A stretch of 64,000 nt of DNA from Mycolicibacterium sphagni (GTDB lineage Bacteria > Actinomycetota > Actinomycetes > Mycobacteriales > Mycobacteriaceae). A model generated the notes under the pieces. It was not told the DNA's origin. It worked only from the letters and a program-made list of their open reading frames with translations, and made no database searches. How positions within the stretch are numbered: the stretch's first letter is position 1; the number at the start of each line of letters is the position of its first letter. The position numbers and the translations under genes are program-made. Location: assembly GCF_013337765.1 (NCBI RefSeq), contig NZ_VBSB01000037.1, positions 1 to 64,000 of the forward strand. The letters run 5' to 3'. Positions 8,995 through 18,111 of the stretch are shown one piece after another.

Positions 8995-11900
8995 CGCCGC
9001 CGAATTGCTGTCGACTATCAGGGATTCCACCGCTGCATCATTTCGGGACCGGCTACTGGCGCGGGGCCAAGCTCAGTCGATAATTCGCCGCAACGGCGTC
9101 CTACCGGACGGGGCACCGCAATTCAGCACCTATCTCGACGATGATCTACTCAACTACAGTTACGCGCTGATCTCCACCAGCCTGCAGTTGCTCGACACGA
9201 TGGATGACGACGACCCCCCACCGGAGGATCCAGCCACCCGTCGCGACGTGGCGCAGACTGGCCTCATGCAGGCCTCCTACGCGTTGGAGGCAGCGACCCG
9301 CAATACCGAGCCTGCCGAAGGTGCCGCGTTCCACCGGCTAATAGCCGGAGCTGCAAGCCATCTCGCCGGATATGCCGCTCGCGCGTACTCCCTAATGCAG
9401 ACCAGCGTCGCGTCGGGGCGGCTCACGCCGATGGAGCTGACGTTGGCCGATATCGTGCTACGCGACCTCGAGCAGATCGAGCAACGCACCCTGGCTCTGC
9501 GCTCCTCGCCACTAACGAGCGACGAAGCACTCGTGGAGGCGCTCGAAGGACGGGGCCCCGCGTCCGACGGCGAAGACCTACTCGACGTTTTGGGGCCGAT
9601 CGGACTGCTGCTGACCGAGCATTACCACGCGGCCGTATCGGCTGCCCTGTTTGCGATCGCGCACAATCAACAAGACTTGCTGACGTCGGCGCTGACCGAC
9701 CTCGACACCGGGGAACAGGCGACCCTTGACGTCGGAGTTCCCGGGCCGTGGTGGGTGTATCGCCTGACTAGGCGCCTCCTCGGCGACCTCGGAGCCAGCA
9801 GCATTTCGGCGAACGTGCCGGTGTCTCGGCCACCGGCGGCCACCGCTACGACCGAGGCGAGCGACGAACTCGATGCCGGCCGGCAGCGCTGGCGCTACTT
9901 GCGCCGCACCTACATTGCGACGCTGATGACGCGGGGCCACTCCGAAATCGACCTATGGCCTTCGCAATTGCATGTGGTGGGACGGATCTTCGCCAATACC
10001 AACGATCTCGTCGTTGCCCTGCCCACCAGCGCAGGTAAGACGCGCATCGCCGAACTGTGCATCTTGGCCTGCCTGGCGCGGGGCCGCCGTACCGTCTACG
10101 TCACACCATTGCGAGCCCTGTCCGCGCAGGTTGAACAGGTCTTAGAGGTCACGTTCAGTCCGATGGGTGTCACCGTCTCCTCCCTCTATGGCAGCATGGG
10201 CACCACCGACCTCGATGAGGACGCGCTCCGAACTAGCCAAATCGTGGTCGCCACACCGGAAAAGCTCGACTTCGCGCTTCGTTCGGATCCCAGTGTCCTC
10301 GACGACGTGGGACTCGTCATCCTCGACGAAGGCCACATGATCGGTCCCGAAGATCGCGAAGTGCGATACGAGGCGCAGGTTCAGCGCCTGTTGCGGCGCG
10401 ACGACGCCGACACGCGGCGTATCGTCTGCCTTTCGGCGGTATTTCCCTCGGGCGAACAGCTCGATGACTTCGTGGCATGGATCACCGCCGACGACCCCGA
10501 TGGTCTGCACCAAGAAAATTGGCGGCCCACGCAACAACGATTCGGTCTGGTCGAGTGGTTCGGTGGCGATCATGCCCGGCTCACCATGACCCTCGGCGAA
10601 GATCAAGCCTTCATCCCCCGGTACATCGAGGCACGCCCCCCGGCCGGCAGGCGCAGGAAGTCGTTCCCCGCCGACAACCGCGAACTGGTTATCGCCACCG
10701 CCTGGCGGCTGCTGGAGGAGGGCCAGTCCGTACTCATCTTCTGCCCTCAGCGCCGATCAGTCGAGCCCTTCGCCAAGGCAATCCTCACACTTCACAATCA
10801 GGGCTATCTCGACTCGGTCCTACCGGCCAGCGTCGACCTGCGCGAAGTGTTAAGCATCGGCACGGAATGGTTCGGCGCCGGACACCCTATTTTGGAATGT
10901 CTCAAACTTGGTGTCGCCATCCACCACGGCGCACTGCCCGGGCCGTATCGCCGCGAAGTGGAACGATTGCTACGCAGCGGCGAGTTGACGGTGACGGTGG
11001 CATCGCCAACCCTCGCTCAAGGCCTCAACCTGTCGGCCTCCGCGGTGCTGTTCCACGGGCTAACCCGGGCGCGGGAGCTGCTAACAGGGTCGGAATTCGC
11101 CAACGTGATCGGTCGCGCTGGTCGGGCGTTCGTCGACACCGAGGGCCTGGTGCTCTACCCGCGCTTCGATCCCAGCGAATACCAGCGCCGCCAATGGCTG
11201 ACATTGACTACCGGCGCAGTGAGTAAAACACTGCAATCAGGGCTTATCGCCATCAGCATCGCCCTCGTCAACCGGCTGCGCGCGTCCTTTGGCACCCAAC
11301 AGCTGCAACCGGTCATCGACTATCTCACCGGTACACCCGACTGGGCGTTGCCGGTGGTCTCCGGAGAGCAGCCACCCGCGGCCGACGCAGCTGATCTCTC
11401 GTGGCGGGCGAACCTCGCCCGACTGGACACCGGGCTCCTCAGCATCCTTGGCGACGACGACTCCGACCCCGACGCCGTCACTCAGCTCATCGCCGACGTC
11501 CTGCGAGACTCGCTGTGGGAGCGACAACTGCGCCGCTACGACGAGCAGCACGCCAACGTTCTTCGTGACGTCATCGACGCCCGAGCCCGCTACCTGTGGA
11601 GCACCTCGACGGCCGCTCAACGCCGCGGCTGGTACCTCGCCGGTGTCGGCGCCGACGCCGGGTTCGAACTCGCCGAGATCTCAGCCGATGTCGTGGCGGC
11701 CACAGCGGAAGCCGAGGCCGCCCTGGACGAAGGCAACGCAGACCAGGCCGCCGGACTCATCCTGCAGATCGCATCAACCGTCTTCGGGTTACATCAGTTT
11801 CACCCCGAGACCAACCTGGCCTGGGCGCCCGTGCTCGTCCACTGGCTCAACGGACGCGCGCTCAACGAACTCGGCGAGGCATCGGTCGAGGTCGCGCAAT

Positions 11901-12553
11901 TCATTGAGGCCGACCTCATATACCGCCTCGTCTGGGGAATGGAGGCGTCGCGCGTGTACGAGACCGCGCAGGGCAGCCTGCTGGCCGACACATTGACCGG
12001 GACCGCCACCATGGCCATCGAGACTGGAACACTTAGTCGACCCGCCGCCATCCTCATCCGTTCGGGATTCGATCACCGCCTAGCTGCGATCGCTGCGGCC
12101 GAGGCCACCGGCGCGGCCTTCGACACCGCCGCGGGCATGCGGGAATGGCTCGATGGGCTCCCGCCGGAAACAACTACACACCCTGACTGGCCGACCCAAG
12201 ACTCACACGCCGCGTGGCAGGAATTCACCAGCCGCACCGCTCGATTCGGGAGCCGCCGATGGGTACGCCAGACCGATAGCATCCCCGCCGTCACGTGGTA
12301 CTCAGACTCCCCGCCACCAGCCTCGTGGCTCAGAGTCACCGACATCGCAGACGGGGGGATCGCCTTGTGGTCGCCCGGATTCGAACCGCTCGGTCAGGCC
12401 AACGCCGACCTCAACAGGCGCCGCAAAGGTGTGCTGCACGCGCGCCGGTCCACCAACACGCAAGGAGTCGAGCTTCACTACCGCGGGCCCCGCGACTTAT
12501 TTCCGCCGCAGCAAGCTGAGAAGCAAGGTGCCGGCAACCAGAACGACGCCTGA
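8984..12553 (+). CDS. hamB: HamB-like Ski2-type helicase, Hachiman defence
   Basis: A large SF2 helicase of 1189 residues. An N-terminal helical region of about 300 residues precedes the helicase core. Motif I is ALPTSAGKTRIAE (about 345-357), motif II DEGH (about 447), motif III SAVF (about 483) and motif VI VIGRAGRA (about 708). The architecture matches HamB-type ATPases that pair with DUF1837 proteins. The ATG at 8984 follows GAGAAGG at good spacing; an in-frame ATG at 8966 would add six residues. The C-terminal 400 residues are not assignable by eye. The alternative name AbpAB applies to closely similar pairs. Confidence 0.75.
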   Translation: MTRNAAELLSTIRDSTAASFRDRLLARGQAQSIIRRNGVLPDGAPQFSTYLDDDLLNYSYALISTSLQLLDTMDDDDPPPEDPATRRDVAQTGLMQASYALEAATRNTEPAEGAAFHRLIAGAASHLAGYAARAYSLMQTSVASGRLTPMELTLADIVLRDLEQIEQRTLALRSSPLTSDEALVEALEGRGPASDGEDLLDVLGPIGLLLTEHYHAAVSAALFAIAHNQQDLLTSALTDLDTGEQATLDVGVPGPWWVYRLTRRLLGDLGASSISANVPVSRPPAATATTEASDELDAGRQRWRYLRRTYIATLMTRGHSEIDLWPSQLHVVGRIFANTNDLVVALPTSAGKTRIAELCILACLARGRRTVYVTPLRALSAQVEQVLEVTFSPMGVTVSSLYGSMGTTDLDEDALRTSQIVVATPEKLDFALRSDPSVLDDVGLVILDEGHMIGPEDREVRYEAQVQRLLRRDDADTRRIVCLSAVFPSGEQLDDFVAWITADDPDGLHQENWRPTQQRFGLVEWFGGDHARLTMTLGEDQAFIPRYIEARPPAGRRRKSFPADNRELVIATAWRLLEEGQSVLIFCPQRRSVEPFAKAILTLHNQGYLDSVLPASVDLREVLSIGTEWFGAGHPILECLKLGVAIHHGALPGPYRREVERLLRSGELTVTVASPTLAQGLNLSASAVLFHGLTRARELLTGSEFANVIGRAGRAFVDTEGLVLYPRFDPSEYQRRQWLTLTTGAVSKTLQSGLIAISIALVNRLRASFGTQQLQPVIDYLTGTPDWALPVVSGEQPPAADAADLSWRANLARLDTGLLSILGDDDSDPDAVTQLIADVLRDSLWERQLRRYDEQHANVLRDVIDARARYLWSTSTAAQRRGWYLAGVGADAGFELAEISADVVAATAEAEAALDEGNADQAAGLILQIASTVFGLHQFHPETNLAWAPVLVHWLNGRALNELGEASVEVAQFIEADLIYRLVWGMEASRVYETAQGSLLADTLTGTATMAIETGTLSRPAAILIRSGFDHRLAAIAAAEATGAAFDTAAGMREWLDGLPPETTTHPDWPTQDSHAAWQEFTSRTARFGSRRWVRQTDSIPAVTWYSDSPPPASWLRVTDIADGGIALWSPGFEPLGQANADLNRRRKGVLHARRSTNTQGVELHYRGPRDLFPPQQAEKQGAGNQNDA

Positions 12554-12628
12554 GACTCCGGGGGGACCCCAGCACGCCCGTGCAGATGGATTCAGCCAAA
12601 CACTGACTGGAACCGCCCGACTCGAATT

Positions 12629-12652
12629 CATGGATAATGAAGATTATCCATG
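12629..12652. promoter_or_regulatory. second TGGATAAT palindrome
   Basis: CATGGATAAT-GAAG-ATTATCCATG has 10-bp perfect arms and shares TTATCCATGA with the site beside the integrase start (minus strand). It lies 76 bases after hamB. It could be an operator or a recombination site marking the far edge of the defence-gene block. Confidence 0.55.
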
Positions 12653-12653
12653 A

Positions 12654-12991
12654 AACACGCCGAAAAGATGTTGGCATACAGCAGGGTAACCACTATAAAA
12701 CGTCACGGTGACGTATTGACTGCTTACCTCACCCATCTGGCCATCGGAGCGGGAGCCGCTTTACGCGGGCTGCTCCGACCGCGTTCGTATCGCCCCGCCG
12801 CCGGTCCCGCGATCTTGCGGCCTTGCGTCCGTTGCCGCATGGGCGTCCAGCAGCGATGATCGGAGCAAAAGTAGGTCAGCCTCGTGCGCACTGGTGCACG
12901 AAATAGTTGACCGTACGTCAATTATCGGCAGCAAATCCGTGTTGCCGTATTGCGGCTTTACGGCTTTGCGGCGGTATGGGATGATGGGGTC
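12654..12991. other. non-coding stretch before toxin-antitoxin pair
   Basis: No convincing gene. A short frame opening at the palindrome (ATG 12650, MKHAEKMLAYS) lacks support beyond about 35 residues and may be the truncated start of a lost gene. The last 60 bases contain direct repeats of 'gcggctttacggctttgcgg' type and probably hold the antitoxin promoter. Confidence 0.4.
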
Positions 12992-13333
12992 ATGACATTC
13001 CATGGTTTCGTGGCCGTCCAAGCCCGGGGCGTCGTGGCGCTACCCGCAGACGTTCGACGCCGGCTGCATCTCGACGAATCCGGCGCGCAGGTGGAAATCA
13101 CAGAACGTGAGGACGGCGTTCTCGAGCTTCGGCCAGCGCTGCCTGTCCCCGCCGATCAGCGCTGGTTCTGGGAAGATCGCTGGCAACAGCGTGAGAAGGA
13201 AGTCGACGAGCACGTGGCCGCTGGACGGGTGACCATTCACGACGACAGTGACGCCTTCCTTCGTCATCTCGATCACCTCGACGCCGAGTTGGATTCCGGC
13301 GGACCGGCGGCCGCGCTCGAGACTCAGTCGTGA
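12992..13333 (+). CDS. AbrB/MazE-type antitoxin
   Basis: A 113-residue protein. An N-terminal swapped-hairpin AbrB/SpoVT-like DNA-binding segment (residues 5-45, VAVQARGVVALPADVRRRL) is followed by an acidic helical tail that would wrap the toxin. It overlaps the RelE-like toxin gene by 4 bases (GTGA). The ATG at 12992 is chosen because the AbrB domain starts just after it. It should repress its own operon through the N-terminal domain and neutralise the toxin. Which toxin family it normally partners is not certain. Confidence 0.75.
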   Translation: MTFHGFVAVQARGVVALPADVRRRLHLDESGAQVEITEREDGVLELRPALPVPADQRWFWEDRWQQREKEVDEHVAAGRVTIHDDSDAFLRHLDHLDAELDSGGPAAALETQS

Positions 13334-13641
13334 AGTTCGAGACCACTCCAGCGTTCGATGCGGACTATCGCAGGCTCAAGGCCGAGCACCGGACGACCTT
13401 TAGGGATGTGGTCAAGTCGAAGTTCGTCCCGGCGTGTGACGCCTACGCCGCCGACCCGGCGAGCCAGCGGCCGCGATCTCTGCGTGTCAAGTCAGTGCAG
13501 GGCGCGCCCGGTGTCCTGGAGATGACGTGGTCATTTTCCAGTCCGGACGGTCGCGCCACATTCGAATTCGTCACCTTTAAGGGCGAACTCCGCTGCCGAT
13601 GGCGGCGCGTCGGAGATCACGACGTCTTCAAGTCGCCGTAG
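13330..13641 (+). CDS. RelE/ParE-superfamily toxin
   Basis: A 103-residue basic protein starting KFETTPAFDADYRRLKAEHR, a typical RelE/YafQ/ParE opening helix. It continues into a beta-sheet core with RVKSVQG and RCRWRRVGDHDVF near the C terminus, where catalytic or ribosome-contacting basic residues usually lie. The size fits the family. The GTG start overlaps the antitoxin stop. It probably acts as a ribosome-dependent mRNA interferase, but ParE-like gyrase inhibition cannot be excluded. Confidence 0.75.
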   Translation: MKFETTPAFDADYRRLKAEHRTTFRDVVKSKFVPACDAYAADPASQRPRSLRVKSVQGAPGVLEMTWSFSSPDGRATFEFVTFKGELRCRWRRVGDHDVFKSP

Positions 13642-13671
13642 GCTGCGTGCCCCCACCCCGCGGGTGTTCCT

Positions 13672-13940
13672 AGCCAAGCACGAAATATGTCACAGTGACG
13701 AATCGCTCCGCATCGACGAGACTGTCTACGCTCTGCGTGAAGTCGTCGTAGGTGGGTAGCCAATAGTCCGGAAACCTCCGGCGGATCTCGGAGCAGCATT
13801 AGCTGATCTGGCTGCCCATCTATGTGTAGAAGACGACCCCGACCCTCCTTGGGGTTCATGCCGGACCAGAAATGCTTGTGCGGCTGGCAGAGTGGGATTT
13901 CGTACAGCTCCGGGATCATTGCATGCAGCGCGTCACCCAC
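13672..13940 (-). pseudogene. decayed gene with internal frameshift
   Basis: Two minus-strand frames give one coherent protein if joined. The first has a His/Trp-rich segment (QPHKHFWSGMNPKEGRGR, then HIDGQPDQLMLL). The second has RRRFPDYWLPTYDDFTQSVD, ending in FVTVTYFVLG and a stop at 13672. The join falls near 13,800. No intact frame covers both. The family is not recognised. It may be the 3' end of a plasmid gene or an SDIMO-associated hypothetical gene. Confidence 0.4.
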
Positions 13941-13999
13941 TTATTTGGAACGTCGGCCGGTTGCGGTATTCCAGGTGGACTGCAAGTACGGCGGTCGTT

Positions 14000-15625
14000 T
14001 CAGAGCGGCGGCATTTCCGATAGTGGAACGTGTGGTTTATCGGCGATGAGCACCTCGGCGGTCAGGAATATCGCCGCGATGGACGCCGCGTTTTCGAGCG
14101 CTAGTCGGGTTACCTTGAGCGGATCCATGATTCCGGCGGCTATCATGTCGCCGTACTGCCCGGTCGCGGCGTTCAGCCCGTGCCCGATCGGTAGGTGTCT
14201 TACCTTCTCGACTACAACCCCGCCTTCTAGCCCGGCGTTAACGGCGATCTGTTTCAACGGTGCGTGAAGAGACGTCCGCAGGACATTGGCGCCGATCGCA
14301 TCATCGGCAGCGAGATCGAGCGTGTCGAAGGCGGTCACGGATGCTTGCAGCAACGCAACACCGCCGCCGGCCACAACGCCTTCTTCCGCGGCGGCCCTCG
14401 CGTTACGCACAGCGTCCTCGAGTCGATGTCTTCGTTCGTTGAGTTCGATCTCAGTTGCGGCGCCGATCCGGATCACCGCTGCCGCGCCGCTGAGCTTCGT
14501 CAAACGTTCCTGAAGTTTGTCTCTTTCATAATCGTCGGTCGCCGCCTCGATCGCGGTGGTGATTTCCTTGACCCGTCCCGCGATCTCGGCGGCGTTGCCG
14601 GCGCCGCCGATAATGGCGGTATCGCTTTTGGTGATCAGCACGCGACGCGCGGTCCCGAGCAAATCGAGGCTCGTGGCTGCGACGGTCACCCCGATGGCTT
14701 CGGAAATGACTTCGCCACCGGTCACGATGGCCATGTCGCGCAGCATCAAATCACGGCGGTCGCCGAAACCGGGCGCCTTCACTGCCGCTGAGGTGAAGGT
14801 GCCGCGCACGTTGTTGACGACCAGGGTGGCGAGCGCATCGCCGGTGACATCTTCGGCCACGATGACCAGCGGACGACCGGATTCCATCACCTTTTCCACG
14901 ATTGGTGTCAGCTGCCGGACCGAGCTGATCACCGACGAGACGAACAGAATGTACGGGTTGTCGAGGACGACCTCGAGGCGTTCGAAATCGGTCACGAAGT
15001 ACGGACTGAGGTAGCCATTCTCGAATCGCAATCCCTCGACGAGCTCGAGCGAGAGGCCGATCGCGTCCGATGCCTCTGCGGTGATGTTGCCGCGTACACC
15101 GACCTTGTCTAGCGCTGCCGCGACGATGCTTCCGATTTCCGGATCCCCCGAGGAGATTGTCGCGGCCGCTGCGATCTGCTCGGGGGTTTCGACTGGTGTC
15201 GAAGCATCGTTGATCGCCTGGACAACATTGACCAAGCCAGCGGCGATGCCTCGCCTGACTGCCATGGGGTTGGCGCCGGCGGCGATATTACGCAGGCCCT
15301 CGCGGACCATCGCCTGGGCGAGCACGGTGGCGGTGGTCGTACCATCACCGGCGACGACGTCAGTTTGCTTGGCGACCGCTTTGACGAGTTCGGCGCCCAT
15401 CTTTTCGTAGGGATCGCCGAGTTCAATACTGCGCGCGACGGTGACACCATCGTTGGTCACGACGGGTTTCGCGAGGTGGCGACCGAGCACGACATTGCGG
15501 CCCTTGGGGCCTAGCGTGACCTTGACAGCGTCGGCGAGATGGTCCACCCCCCGCTGTAAGGCCCGCCGGGCTTCCTCGTTGAAGGCGATCATCTTAGCCA
15601 CGGCTGCACGCTCATTTCTGTTCAT
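14000..15625 (-). CDS. groEL: GroEL-type chaperonin associated with monooxygenase
   Basis: A full-length Hsp60 (541 residues from the ATG) with KVTLGPKGRNVVLG, the ATPase motif GDGTTTATVLAQ and the C-terminal GGGVALLQ. It lacks the Gly/Met or His-rich tail of housekeeping GroELs, ending LSEMPPL, and is divergent in sequence. It lies downstream of SDIMO 1 and its alcohol dehydrogenase on the same strand. In mycobacterial mim/prm loci a dedicated GroEL (MimG) is needed to fold the large hydroxylase subunit, so that role is inferred here. An alternative GTG start at 15601 aligns with the usual MAK start. No groES is adjacent. Confidence 0.9.
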   Translation of the reverse strand: MNRNERAAVAKMIAFNEEARRALQRGVDHLADAVKVTLGPKGRNVVLGRHLAKPVVTNDGVTVARSIELGDPYEKMGAELVKAVAKQTDVVAGDGTTTATVLAQAMVREGLRNIAAGANPMAVRRGIAAGLVNVVQAINDASTPVETPEQIAAAATISSGDPEIGSIVAAALDKVGVRGNITAEASDAIGLSLELVEGLRFENGYLSPYFVTDFERLEVVLDNPYILFVSSVISSVRQLTPIVEKVMESGRPLVIVAEDVTGDALATLVVNNVRGTFTSAAVKAPGFGDRRDLMLRDMAIVTGGEVISEAIGVTVAATSLDLLGTARRVLITKSDTAIIGGAGNAAEIAGRVKEITTAIEAATDDYERDKLQERLTKLSGAAAVIRIGAATEIELNERRHRLEDAVRNARAAAEEGVVAGGGVALLQASVTAFDTLDLAADDAIGANVLRTSLHAPLKQIAVNAGLEGGVVVEKVRHLPIGHGLNAATGQYGDMIAAGIMDPLKVTRLALENAASIAAIFLTAEVLIADKPHVPLSEMPPL

Positions 15626-15816
15626 GTCGGAGGTTGTCAGCACGGCTCGTGACGGAGGAGGTATTCCCGGACGGCGCGGGTTGCGCAAGCCCTCAGTTTC
15701 GGTCTCAAGGTGGCGCCAGGTGTCGGCCTCACGAGCAGATGCTATTCAGCCTCAACACCCACCCGCCGGAGGCATCTCTGCGGCGGCCTGGATTTCGGTT
15801 GTGGCAGTGGATCCCG

Positions 15817-16926
15817 TCAGGCGTGGATGATCACGCCGCGGATGTTCTTGCCGTCTCGCAGATCCTGGTAGCCCTGGTTGACCTGGTCGAGCGTGTATCG
15901 GGTGGTGATCAGATCGTCGAGTTTTAGCTGGCCGGCGTCGTAGAGACGGAGCAGCCGTACGATGTCGTATTGCGGATTGGACGAGCCGAACAACGTGCCC
16001 TTGATTGTCTTCTCGTTAAGCGTCAGGTCCGTTCCCGAAACGTGCACCGTGAGCTTTGCTGGGTCCGCCAGTCCGGTGATCACGACGGTGCCTCCCTTAC
16101 CGATCACCGCAGTCGCCGCCGAGACCACGTCCTCGTCGACGGTGCCGACCAGGATCAGCGCCTGATCGGCACCCTGTCCCCAGGTCAGTTCGTCGACCTT
16201 GGCCGCGGCGGTGGCGGCGTCGGCGAACGCGTGGGTGGCGCCGAACTTGAGCGCGGTGTCGCGTTTGAACGCAACCGGATCGACGACCACGATGTACTTC
16301 GCGCCCGCACTCACCGCGCCTTGGACGGCGTTGACTCCCAGGCCGCCGACGCCATAGATGACGGTGGTGTCACCGCAGCGAACCCCGCCGGCATAGACGG
16401 AGGTGCCCCAGCCAGTCGGCACGCCGCAGCCGACGACCACCGCGGTCTCGAGCGGCAGCCAGTCGTCGATCTTGACCACCGAATGCTGGGAGATAGTTGC
16501 GCGTTCGGAGAATGTGCCGAGCATGCACATCGCACCGAAATCCAGGCCGTTACTGTGGAACCGGTAACTGCCGTCGGGCATGCACCCTTCGAGGATGGTG
16601 GCGCCCATATCGCAGAGGTTGGAGCGTCCGGTGGCGCAGTACCGACAGGTTCCGCAGTTCGGGATGAAGCTGCAAACAACGTGATCGCCTGGTTTGACCT
16701 TGGTGACCCCAGGTCCGACGTCCTCGATGATGCCTGACCCCTCGTGCCCCCCGACGATTGGATAGCGCGGCGGTAGGTCCCCGTCGGTCAAGTGCAGGTC
16801 CGAATGGCACAACCCCGCGGCGGTGTACTTGATCAGCACTTCACCAACCCCGGGACCGTCGAGGTCGAGTTCCATGATCTCGAACGGTTTCCCCGGCTCC
16901 AGCAACACTGCTGCGGTGGTCTTCAC
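15817..16926 (-). CDS. NDMA-/mycofactocin-dependent zinc alcohol dehydrogenase
   Basis: A medium-chain Zn alcohol dehydrogenase of 369 residues. Its opening (KTTAAVLLEPGKPFEIMELD) is typical of the TIGR03989 NDMA-dependent group, a nicotinoprotein class in which bound NAD is re-oxidised by mycofactocin. Catalytic Zn ligands appear in GLCHSDLH and GGHEG, and the structural Zn cysteines in CGTCRYCATGRSNLC. The NAD fold has GVGGLG. It lies 142 bases downstream of the SDIMO 1 reductase, so it should oxidise the alcohol made by that monooxygenase, with electrons passing to mycofactocin (genes at 27.7 kb). Confidence 0.88.
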   Translation of the reverse strand: MKTTAAVLLEPGKPFEIMELDLDGPGVGEVLIKYTAAGLCHSDLHLTDGDLPPRYPIVGGHEGSGIIEDVGPGVTKVKPGDHVVCSFIPNCGTCRYCATGRSNLCDMGATILEGCMPDGSYRFHSNGLDFGAMCMLGTFSERATISQHSVVKIDDWLPLETAVVVGCGVPTGWGTSVYAGGVRCGDTTVIYGVGGLGVNAVQGAVSAGAKYIVVVDPVAFKRDTALKFGATHAFADAATAAAKVDELTWGQGADQALILVGTVDEDVVSAATAVIGKGGTVVITGLADPAKLTVHVSGTDLTLNEKTIKGTLFGSSNPQYDIVRLLRLYDAGQLKLDDLITTRYTLDQVNQGYQDLRDGKNIRGVIIHA

Positions 16927-17068
16927 TTCATACTCCTTATCGGTAAAGAGCTGTTCAGGCGGGCGATGTCGACGGAATCGATCTGCGTTTGTAGCTCTGC
17001 GGCGGAGGCGGACGTGCCAGGTTCACGGCCCCAGCCTGCGAACGCGGCACGATCGCCGCGGGTGTCAC

Positions 17069-18100
17069 TCACGCGGACACCGAGGCCGACTCGACGGCCG
17101 GATAGAACTTGTCGGCGTGAATACGTGCCTCCGGTAGGCCCTTGGCTTCAAGGAGACGCCCGACGGCGTCACACATCTCTGGCGCGCCGCACAGGTAGGC
17201 GTCATAGACAGAGGCATCCCGTATGTCTTCGGCAATGGCTCTGGTGACACGCCCTGCGCGGCCATTTGGCGGCACCGTGTCAGGGGTGCCTTGCGACAGG
17301 CACGGGATGAACTGGAAATCCGTCAACCGAGTCGAGAGTTCGGCGAGCTGGTCGAGGTACACCAGGTCACTGTTGGTGCGGGCTCCGTAATAGAAGCGGA
17401 TCGGCACGTCGCTGTCCTGCTCGGCTGCGTCGGATAGAATTGACAACAGCGGCGCGATCCCGGAGCCGATCCCGACCGCGATCACTGGGCGAGCTGTCTC
17501 GCGCAGGAACATGGTGCCAAACGGTGCCTCCAGGTTCAGATGAGATCCCGGCTCCAGGCGGTCGAGCACTGTAGTGAACGCCCCGTTCTGCACGCGTTTG
17601 ATGCAGAACGTCAGTTCGTTACCCGCACTCGGTGGGCTCAGCAGCGAGTACGACCGGCGTTCCCCGGTGTCGAGAGTGAATTCTGCGTACTGGCCGGCTC
17701 GAAAGCTCAGCGGTTCGTCCAAGCTCACTCGCAACTCGACCAGGTTCGTTGTCCGGGAAACGACCTCCAGCACCGTGGCCCTGCGAGGGCTGGGGGGTGT
17801 CATCGGGGGAAGTGTCTCGGCGCCGTCGTGCTGATGGATCTCGATCTCCAAATCACTCTTAGCGAAGGTGCAGCACAGCAGGATCGCCCCGTCCTCACGT
17901 TCGTTCCTCGGGATCGCGTAGACCGATGCGGCCGAGTCGTCGACGTCGCCGTCGATCAGCCAGTGCTTGCACGACGAGCAATTCCCGTGCCGACATCCGT
18001 ATTGCAGGTTGATGCCGTGGTGCAGGGCGGCGGTGAGGATGTCTTCGTTCTCACCCACGAAGAACTCCTCTCCCGTGGGTGCCAGGGTGACGCGTGCCAT
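17069..18100 (-). CDS. prmB: SDIMO 1 reductase (2Fe-2S / FAD / NADH)
   Basis: A 343-residue reductase. The N-terminal plant-type ferredoxin has Cys36, Cys41, Cys44 and Cys76/77 (CRHGNCSSC ... CC). The FAD domain has RSYSLLSPP and the NAD domain VIAVGIGSGIAPLLSIL. It passes electrons from NADH to the di-iron hydroxylase. It is the last monooxygenase gene of the cluster, 11 bases after the coupling-protein stop. The order large-small-coupling-reductase differs from classical prmABCD/mimABCD and matches, from memory, group 6 SDIMOs such as that of Mycobacterium TY-6. Confidence 0.9.
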   Translation of the reverse strand: MARVTLAPTGEEFFVGENEDILTAALHHGINLQYGCRHGNCSSCKHWLIDGDVDDSAASVYAIPRNEREDGAILLCCTFAKSDLEIEIHQHDGAETLPPMTPPSPRRATVLEVVSRTTNLVELRVSLDEPLSFRAGQYAEFTLDTGERRSYSLLSPPSAGNELTFCIKRVQNGAFTTVLDRLEPGSHLNLEAPFGTMFLRETARPVIAVGIGSGIAPLLSILSDAAEQDSDVPIRFYYGARTNSDLVYLDQLAELSTRLTDFQFIPCLSQGTPDTVPPNGRAGRVTRAIAEDIRDASVYDAYLCGAPEMCDAVGRLLEAKGLPEARIHADKFYPAVESASVSA

Positions 18101-18111
18101 CAGTGATCCGA

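Noticed and set aside
12650..12859. 69-residue frame starting at the second palindrome
   Set aside because: Only the first 35 or so residues look protein-like; the rest is Arg/Ala/Pro-biased. Treated as a possible truncated start, not a gene.
15970..16737. 255-residue plus-strand frame over the NDMA-dependent alcohol dehydrogenase
   Set aside because: The codon pattern mirrors the real gene on the other strand and no motif is seen.
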